Origin: Arthrobacter sp. ISL-65
Lineage (GTDB): Bacteria; Actinomycetota; Actinomycetes; Actinomycetales; Micrococcaceae
Length of the DNA: 64,000 bases
Assembly: GCF_018613795.1 (NCBI RefSeq)
Contig: NZ_JAGGPN010000020.1
Span: forward strand, 147,289-211,288
Direction: 5' to 3'
Positions 58,665-64,000 of the stretch are shown piece by piece (position 1 is the stretch's first letter; each line of letters opens with the position of its first letter). The position numbers and the translations under genes are program-made. The notes under the pieces are model-generated. The model saw only the letters and a list, made by a program, of their open reading frames with translations, had not been told where the DNA came from and did no database searches.

Positions 58665-60068
58665 TCAGGCCTTCGACTCAGCCAGCTCACGCTCGACGGC
58701 GGCGGGTGTCTCTTCCTCGCGGAAGGCCTCCCCGGTGCGCGGTGCGTTGTAGAGGGTTTCGTCGAGGATCCCCTGGCGCTTGGCCACGATGGTGGGCACG
58801 AGTGCCTGGCCGGCCACGTTGATTGCCGTGCGGCCCATGTCCAGGATCGGGTCGATGGCCAGTAGGAGTCCGACGCCCGCCAGCGGCAGTCCCAGCGTGG
58901 AGAGGGTCAGCGTCAGCATGACGACGGCGCCGGTGGTTCCAGCCGTCGCAGCGGATCCGAGGACGGAGACCAGGGCGATCAGCAGGTACTGGCTGAAGTC
59001 GAGCTGGATTCCGAAGAACTGGGCCACGAAGATTGCCGAAATGGCGGGGTAAATTGCTGCGCAGCCGTCCATCTTGGTGGTGGCGCCCAGCGGAACGGCG
59101 AAGGAGGCGTAGCCCCGGGGAACGCCGAGGTTGCGCTCGGTGACGCGCTGGGTCAGTGGCAGCGTACCGATGGAGGAGCGGGAAACGAAGGCCAGCTGGA
59201 TGGCCGGCCACGCGCCGGAGAAGTACTGCTTGACCGACAGGCCGTGGGAGCGCACCAGGACCGGGTAGACGCCGAACAGCACCAGGGCGAGGCCGATGTA
59301 GATGGCAACCGTGAACTTGCCCAGCGAGCCGATGGTGTCCCAGCCGTAGACGGCCACCGCATTGCCGATCAGGCCCACGGTGCCCAGCGGTGCGATGCGG
59401 ATGATCCACCACAGCACCTTCTGGATGACGGCCAGCGCAGAGGCGTTGAGGGCCAGGAAATGCTCGGCCTGCTTGCCCACCTTGAGGGCGGCAACGCCGA
59501 CGGCGATGGCGATCACCAGGATCTGCAGGACGTTGAAGCTGACGGACGTGGTCACGGCGCCGGAGTCGGTAACCGTGGAGCTGGCGCCAAGGCCCAGGAA
59601 GTTCTTGGGGAACAGCCCGACGAGGAATGCCCACCAGTCGCCCTGCTTGCCGTCGTACTCCGCGTCGCCGGAGATGCCCGTGTTAGCGCCCGGCTGCAGG
59701 AACACGCCCAGGCCGATCCCGATCAACACGGAGACCAGCGACGTGATGGCGAACCACAGCAGAGTGTTCCAGGCAAGCCGCGCCGCGTTGGAGACCTCAC
59801 GCAGGTTGGAAATGGAGCTCACCACGGCGGTGAAGATCAGGGGCACGACGGCGGTCTGCAGCAGCGACACGTAGCTGGAGCCGATGGTCTGCAGCGTGGC
59901 GCCGAGACCGTTGGGGTTGGTCTTGGTGCTGCCCGTGTACTTGGCCAGCAGGCCGAGGCCCAGCCCGACGATCAGGGCGGCGATGATCTGGAAGCCGAAG
60001 GAGCCTGCCCACCGGGGCAGCTGGAAGCCGGAACGCCCGGCCGTCGATGAAGTGGTTTGATTGCTCAC
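58665..60068 (-). CDS. Dicarboxylate/amino acid:cation symporter (DAACS family)
   Basis: The 467-residue membrane protein belongs to the glutamate/C4-dicarboxylate:Na+/H+ symporters (GltP, DctA). Family features are SLLQTAVVPLIFTAVVSSI in the N-terminal half, the helical hairpin VSRSSIGTLPLT with its Ser-rich tip, TKMDGCAAIYPAISAIFVAQ and the second hairpin with AATAGTTGAVVML, and the C-terminal substrate motif DPILDMGRTAINVAGQ. An insertion near residue 110-160 (including DAEYDGKQGDWW) is present. The GTG at 60068 is preferred; TACCTT eight bases upstream might be a -10 box of a leaderless mRNA. An ATATT/AATAT palindrome lies at 60108-60121. Confidence 0.92.
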   Translation of the reverse strand: MSNQTTSSTAGRSGFQLPRWAGSFGFQIIAALIVGLGLGLLAKYTGSTKTNPNGLGATLQTIGSSYVSLLQTAVVPLIFTAVVSSISNLREVSNAARLAWNTLLWFAITSLVSVLIGIGLGVFLQPGANTGISGDAEYDGKQGDWWAFLVGLFPKNFLGLGASSTVTDSGAVTTSVSFNVLQILVIAIAVGVAALKVGKQAEHFLALNASALAVIQKVLWWIIRIAPLGTVGLIGNAVAVYGWDTIGSLGKFTVAIYIGLALVLFGVYPVLVRSHGLSVKQYFSGAWPAIQLAFVSRSSIGTLPLTQRVTERNLGVPRGYASFAVPLGATTKMDGCAAIYPAISAIFVAQFFGIQLDFSQYLLIALVSVLGSAATAGTTGAVVMLTLTLSTLGLPLAGVGLLLAIDPILDMGRTAINVAGQALVPTIVAKRQGILDETLYNAPRTGEAFREEETPAAVERELAESKA

Positions 60069-60235
60069 AACAACAAGGTATGACGCACAAAATACAGCTT
60101 CCACTCGATATTGAGAAATATTACGCGTCCGAATAGTCCGGTTAAGGCGAGAATGCCCGGAAAAACAGCGTCATACGGGACTTTTATGAAGTTATTCCCC
60201 TGACGCGTGTGGCAAGCATCTCCAGCGGGACTTGA

Positions 60236-60250
60236 TTTCGACAAGCTCAA
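60236..60250. repeat. Single arm of the TTGAGCTTGTCGAAA repeat
   Basis: TTTCGACAAGCTCAA is identical to 15 of the 17 bases of the right arm of the inverted repeat at 22542-22558. Here there is no matching second arm nearby. It lies in the 276-bp spacer 60069-60344, which otherwise holds no gene. Confidence 0.7.
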
Positions 60251-60318
60251 TCAGCGGCGTGGCTGGCTTCCGGAAGCGTGCGTCAAAGCGACGAAGGAGC
60301 AGCACGCGGAGGAAGGCG

Positions 60319-60345
60319 GACACTCCGGGTAGAGCGGAGGGTGTC
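60319..60345 (-). terminator. Possible hairpin at the end of the DUF885 gene
   Basis: GACACTCCG (60319-60327) can pair with CGGAGGGTGTC (60335-60345) if two G bases are bulged. The right arm overlaps the stop codon. It is a weak terminator candidate. Confidence 0.3.
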
Positions 60346-62030
60346 TAGTCGAGCATGGCGCGCTTGAGGGTGTCGAGGCCTACGGAGCCGATGTTGAGAG
60401 CCTTGGTGTGGAAGGCCTTGAGATCGAAACCGGGACGCGCTTCGAGCTCCGCGCGGATCTGCTCCCAAAGGCGCTGGCCCACCTTGTAGGACGGGGCCTG
60501 GCCCGGCCAGCCGAGGTAGCGTGCGAACTCGAACTGCAGGTTGCCCTCGCTGATGTCCAGGTTGGCCTTGAGGAAGTCGAAGCCCTTCTCCGGCGTCCAG
60601 GTGCCCGTTCCCCAGCGTGCGGGAACATCGAGTTCCAGGTGGACGCCGATGTCGAACACCACCCGGGCGGCCCTCATGCGCTGCATGTCCAGCATGCCCA
60701 TGTGGTCGCCCGGATCCTTGAGGTAGCCGAGTTCCTCCATGAGCTTCTCGGCGTACAGGGCCCAGCCCTCGCCGTGGCCGGAGGTCCAGCAGACGTTGCG
60801 CCGCCAGCTGTTGAGCAGTTCGCGCCGGTGAACGGCGGTGGCGATCTGCAGGTGGTGGCCGGGCACGCCCTCATGGAACACCGTGGTGGTTTCTGCCCAG
60901 GTGGTGAACGTGTCCTCGCCCGCGGGCACGGACCACCACATGCGCCCGGGCCGGCTGAAATCGTCCGACGGCCCCGTGTAGTAGATGCCGCCCTCGTCGG
61001 TGGGCGCGATCCGGCATTCAAGTGTCTTCATGACGTCGGGAATCTCGAAGTGGATGCCGGCAAGGTCGGATACGGCGCGGTCGGACAGCTCCTGCATCCA
61101 CGCCGTCAGGGCTTCCGTTCCCATAAGCCGGCGGGCTGGATCGCTGTTGAGGATCTCCTTGGCCTCCGCGATGGAGGCGCCCGGCTTGATTTGCCCAGCC
61201 ACCTGTTCCTGCGCGGCAATGATTCGCTCGAGCTCCTCAACGCCCCAGGCGTAGGTTTCTTCGAGGTCGACGGCGGCGCCGAGGAACACCCGCGAGGCGA
61301 GGGCGTAGCGCTCCCGGCCCACGGCGTCCTTCTCCGGCGCGACGGGCAGCAACTCCTCCTGCAGGAATGCGGCCAGCCCGGCGTATGCCGCCCGGGCGGC
61401 GGCAGCACCGGCGTCGAGCTTCTCCTGCAGTTCCGCCGGGAGCGGGCCGTCCGCTTTTTTGGCGTCGGCGGCGAACTTCGCGAAGAAGCCGTCCGCCGCG
61501 GCGTATTTGTTGGTCTGCTCGATCACGATCGACACCTGGCGCCGGGCCGAGACCTTGCCGCTGTCCCTGGCCGTACGCAGCGACTCGATGTAGCCGCTGA
61601 CGGCCACCGGCACGCTGTGCATGCGGCCCGCGATGTTAGCCCAGTGCTCCTCGGTGTCCGTGGGCATGAGGTCGAAGATCGACCGGATGTTCTGCGCCGG
61701 GGAGTCGATGTTGTTCAGTTCGGCGAGGCTCCAGCCCGAGTCGTGGATCTCAAGCTGGAGTCCGAGGCGTTCGCGCAGGGCATCGAGGGTGACGGCGTCG
61801 ACGTCGTCAACGGGTTCCAGCCCCTCGAGGGCCTCCAAGGTCTTTCGTTCCGCCGCTGCGAACCTGCTAAGTCCGGCAGGGGAAAAGTCCTGGAGCTCAG
61901 TGTCGTGCCCCGGGATGCCGAGCGTGGTGGCCAGGCTCGGATCCAGGGCGAGAAGCGTTTCGGTGTGGGCGTCGGCGACTGCGTCGATGGCGGTCCGGGG
62001 GCGCGCAGGGGCGGCAGATTCAGTAGTCAC
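60345..62030 (-). CDS. DUF885 family protein (metallopeptidase-like)
   Basis: The 561-residue protein belongs to DUF885, a group of probable zinc metallopeptidases. The HExxHH-like motif appears as HEGVPGHH near residue 387, with GHGEGWALYAEKLMEELG about 28 residues later carrying the possible third ligand Glu, and the conserved RAARVVFDIGVH. There is no signal peptide, so it is likely cytoplasmic. Length fits the family. Substrate unknown. The GTG at 62030 lies a few bases after TAGTCT, so the mRNA may be leaderless. Confidence 0.88.
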   Translation of the reverse strand: MTTESAAPARPRTAIDAVADAHTETLLALDPSLATTLGIPGHDTELQDFSPAGLSRFAAAERKTLEALEGLEPVDDVDAVTLDALRERLGLQLEIHDSGWSLAELNNIDSPAQNIRSIFDLMPTDTEEHWANIAGRMHSVPVAVSGYIESLRTARDSGKVSARRQVSIVIEQTNKYAAADGFFAKFAADAKKADGPLPAELQEKLDAGAAAARAAYAGLAAFLQEELLPVAPEKDAVGRERYALASRVFLGAAVDLEETYAWGVEELERIIAAQEQVAGQIKPGASIAEAKEILNSDPARRLMGTEALTAWMQELSDRAVSDLAGIHFEIPDVMKTLECRIAPTDEGGIYYTGPSDDFSRPGRMWWSVPAGEDTFTTWAETTTVFHEGVPGHHLQIATAVHRRELLNSWRRNVCWTSGHGEGWALYAEKLMEELGYLKDPGDHMGMLDMQRMRAARVVFDIGVHLELDVPARWGTGTWTPEKGFDFLKANLDISEGNLQFEFARYLGWPGQAPSYKVGQRLWEQIRAELEARPGFDLKAFHTKALNIGSVGLDTLKRAMLD

Positions 62031-62082
62031 CCCACGAGACTAACCGCGGCGTTCCGGTTATGAAAGACTTACTGAATTTTCG

Positions 62083-62328
62083 TCAGCCCCGGCTCCGCTT
62101 CCAGGCGCCTGGACCCGGCGTCGGCGCCAGCCGCAGCTGCTGGCGCCGCACCCAGTGACGCGTGCTGGGCTTCTCCGGGCCGGCTGTTTCGCCCGGCTCC
62201 AGGGAAAGTACGACGGCGGTAAGCGCCGCCAGCTCCTCGGGCGTCGGTTCGCCCTTGGTGACGGAGAACAGGGCCGCGGCCGGCCCAACTGACTGGGCGG
62301 GGTCAACCGCCGGATTCTGGGCGCTCAC
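62083..62328 (-). CDS. Acyl-CoA carboxylase epsilon subunit
   Basis: The 81-residue protein has the family core [20 protein letters not shown] followed by a Pro/Gly/Arg-rich tail containing [12 protein letters not shown], as in actinobacterial AccE proteins, which stabilise the alpha-beta carboxylase complex. The GTG start overlaps the accD stop in a GTGA junction, so the two are translated together. In Streptomyces and Mycobacterium the epsilon gene sits in the same place. It is short and low in complexity but the context makes it secure. Confidence 0.9.
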   Translation of the reverse strand: MSAQNPAVDPAQSVGPAAALFSVTKGEPTPEELAALTAVVLSLEPGETAGPEKPSTRHWVRRQQLRLAPTPGPGAWKRSRG

Positions 62329-63908
62329 AGCGGGATGTTTCCGTGCTTCTTCGTGGGCAGGCTCGCACGCTTGTCGCGTAGCGCCCGCAGTCCCTTGATG
62401 ATCTGCAGCCGCGTATCCGAGGGGGCGATGACGGCGTCAACATAGCCCAGCTCCGCGGCCTGGTACGGGTTGAGCAGCTCTTCCTCGTACTGCCGGATCA
62501 CATCGGCGCGCTTGGCCTCGACGTCGCCGCCGGCCTCGGCAACGGCGGCGAGATCGCGCCGGTAGAGGATGTTGACGGCACCTTGCGCGCCCATCACGCC
62601 GATCTGGGCCGTGGGCCATGCGAGGTTCAGGTCAGCTCCGAGCTTCTTGGACCCCATCACGATGTAGGCACCGCCGTAGGCCTTCCGGGTGATCACGGTC
62701 AGCTTGGGCACGGTGGCCTCTGCGTAGGCGTACAGGAGCTTTGCGCCGCGGCGGATGATGCCCTGGAACTCCTGGTCCTTGCCGGGCAGGAAGCCGGGAA
62801 CATCGACGAGGGTGATGATGGGAATGTTGAAGGCGTCGCAGTGGCGGACGAAGCGGGCCGCCTTTTCCGAGGCCGAGATGTCCAGCGTGCCGGCGAACTG
62901 CAGCGGCTGGTTGGCCACGATGCCGACGGTGTGGCCTTCGACCCGGCCGTAGCCGATCATCACGTTCGGTGCGTACAGGGACTGCATTTCAAGGAAGTGC
63001 GCGTCGTCGACGATCTGCTCGATGACCTTGCGCATGTCGTACGGCTGGTTCGCGGAGTCCGGGACCAGCGTGTCCAGGGCAAGGTCGTCGTCGTCGAGCT
63101 CGAGCTCCTGCTGGTGCTCCTGCACCGGCGCCTCGGAGAGGTTGTTGGAGGGCAGGAAGTCCAGAAGTTCGCGGACGAACTCGATCGCGTCGGCTTCGTC
63201 GGAGGCCAGATAGGTGGAGGTGCCGGTGGTGGCGTTGTGCTGCCGGGCGCCGCCGAGGGTCTCCATGTCCACGTCCTCGCCGGTGACGGTCTTGATGACG
63301 TCCGGGCCGGTGATGAACATGTGGGAGGTCTTGTCCACCATGACCACATAGTCGGTCAGGGCCGGGGAGTAGGCTGCGCCGCCGGCACACGGGCCCATGA
63401 TGAGGGAGATCTGGGGTACCACGCCGGAGGCGTGGACGTTGTTGCGGAAGATGTCCGCAAACATGGCCAGCGAGGCGACACCCTCCTGGATCCGGGCTCC
63501 GCCGCCGTCGTTGATGCCCACCACCGGGCAGCCGTTGCGCAGCGCAAACTCCTGGACCTTCACGATCTTTTCGCCGTTGACCTGGCTCAGGGAGCCGCCG
63601 TAGACGCTGAAGTCCTGGCTGTAGAGGGCCACGAGCCGGCCGTCCACGGTTCCGTAACCCGACACGACGCCGTCGCCGAGCGGCTTCTTCTTCTCCATGC
63701 CGAAGGCGGTGGAGCGGTGGACCGCCAGGGCGTCGAACTCCACGAAGGAGCCTTCGTCCACGAGCAGGTCGATGCGCTCGCGGGCGGTGTTCTTGCCGCG
63801 CGCATGCTGCTTCTCGATGGCTTCAGGGCCGGACGGCTGCTCAGCACGGGCCTGGCGGTCGCGGAAATCGGCAATCTTTCCCGCCGTCGTGGTCAGATCG
63901 TGGCTCAT
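62325..63908 (-). CDS. accD: Acyl-CoA carboxylase beta subunit (carboxyltransferase)
   Basis: The 527-residue carboxyltransferase transfers CO2 from biotin to acetyl- or propionyl-CoA. It shows the two crotonase-like halves: the N-terminal oxyanion region with [20 protein letters not shown] and [20 protein letters not shown], and the C-terminal acyl-CoA region with [20 protein letters not shown] and [13 protein letters not shown]. It resembles AccD5/PccB-type subunits. It works with the alpha subunit encoded 10 kb away and the epsilon subunit downstream. Its 92-bp upstream region to the window end holds no gene that I can identify. Confidence 0.94.
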   Translation of the reverse strand: MSHDLTTTAGKIADFRDRQARAEQPSGPEAIEKQHARGKNTARERIDLLVDEGSFVEFDALAVHRSTAFGMEKKKPLGDGVVSGYGTVDGRLVALYSQDFSVYGGSLSQVNGEKIVKVQEFALRNGCPVVGINDGGGARIQEGVASLAMFADIFRNNVHASGVVPQISLIMGPCAGGAAYSPALTDYVVMVDKTSHMFITGPDVIKTVTGEDVDMETLGGARQHNATTGTSTYLASDEADAIEFVRELLDFLPSNNLSEAPVQEHQQELELDDDDLALDTLVPDSANQPYDMRKVIEQIVDDAHFLEMQSLYAPNVMIGYGRVEGHTVGIVANQPLQFAGTLDISASEKAARFVRHCDAFNIPIITLVDVPGFLPGKDQEFQGIIRRGAKLLYAYAEATVPKLTVITRKAYGGAYIVMGSKKLGADLNLAWPTAQIGVMGAQGAVNILYRRDLAAVAEAGGDVEAKRADVIRQYEEELLNPYQAAELGYVDAVIAPSDTRLQIIKGLRALRDKRASLPTKKHGNIPL

Positions 63909-64000
63909 GAAGTGTCTCCGGCTCTGTAGCTGTTGTGCTGTGGCTGTTCTGCTGCGGCAGCGTGACGCGGGCCTTGGTTGCCGGTTTAAGTAGCATCCGT

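Noticed and set aside
60069..60344. 61-codon minus-strand frames upstream of the symporter
   Set aside because: They contain the repeat arm and promoter-like AT-rich sequence, lack ribosome sites and have no plausible protein character.
1..64000. CRISPR arrays, insertion sequences, prophage or integrase genes
   Set aside because: No regular repeat-spacer pattern, transposase, integrase or phage structural gene was found on either strand.

Overview
The window is a 64 kb piece of a high-GC actinobacterial chromosome, most likely from Arthrobacter or Pseudarthrobacter (Micrococcaceae). Reasons: many GTG and TTG starts, the order tRNA-Gln, glmU, prs, rplY, pth followed by mfd, an actinobacterial RpfB, SufS-SufU, an SCO4848-type small membrane protein, and acyl-CoA carboxylase genes with an epsilon subunit. 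Genus is an inference from gene order and protein character; no search could be run. I see no phage, plasmid, insertion sequence or CRISPR array.

Layout. 1-2.8 kb: a minus-strand MoxR ATPase, DUF58 and TgpA-type transglutaminase operon, cut by the left edge. 3.0-9.3 kb: plus-strand tatD, rpfB, rsmA, ispE and an ABC-F ATPase. 9.5-14.6 kb: a TetR regulator on the minus strand, tRNA-Gln(UUG), then glmU, prs, rplY and pth. 14.7-20.2 kb: two overlapping giant LuxR-type ATPase regulators. 20.2-20.7 kb: a long, heavily structured intergenic region. 20.7-29.8 kb: sufS and sufU, three minus-strand genes (SCO4848-type, DUF2505, SDR-DUF2867), then mfd and a DUF457-type membrane protein. 29.8-30.1 kb: a remnant of an EamA transporter and a strong terminator.

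31.2-50.9 kb is dominated by nitrate and nitrite assimilation. It holds a short FAD oxidoreductase, a HemD-winged-helix fusion, a uroporphyrinogen-III methyltransferase (siroheme supply), nirB, the divergent nirD, a FAD/[2Fe-2S] electron-transfer protein, the molybdenum nitrate reductase and the nitrate transporter narK. Phosphosugar mutase, an Rrf2 regulator, purine nucleoside phosphorylase, an LpdA-like quinone reductase and two unassigned proteins sit between the two halves. The promoter regions of nirB/nirD and narK both carry 5-bp half-sites repeating every 11 bp that fit the GlnR operator pattern. This suggests the two halves form one nitrogen-controlled regulon. An MHS-family transporter diverges from narK.

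51-64 kb: acyl-CoA carboxylase alpha subunit with maf upstream, a TetR-MMPL exporter pair with a palindromic operator, a secreted helical protein preceded by TTCACAGC direct repeats, an alpha/beta hydrolase, a dicarboxylate symporter, a DUF885 metallopeptidase-like protein, and accD with a small epsilon subunit.

The most noteworthy non-coding signals are the GlnR-like arrays, the alternative-pairing region before sufS, a 20-bp perfect inverted repeat at 32.2 kb, the TTGAGCTTGTCGAAA repeat, and two hairpins with different stems but the same 10-nt loop.
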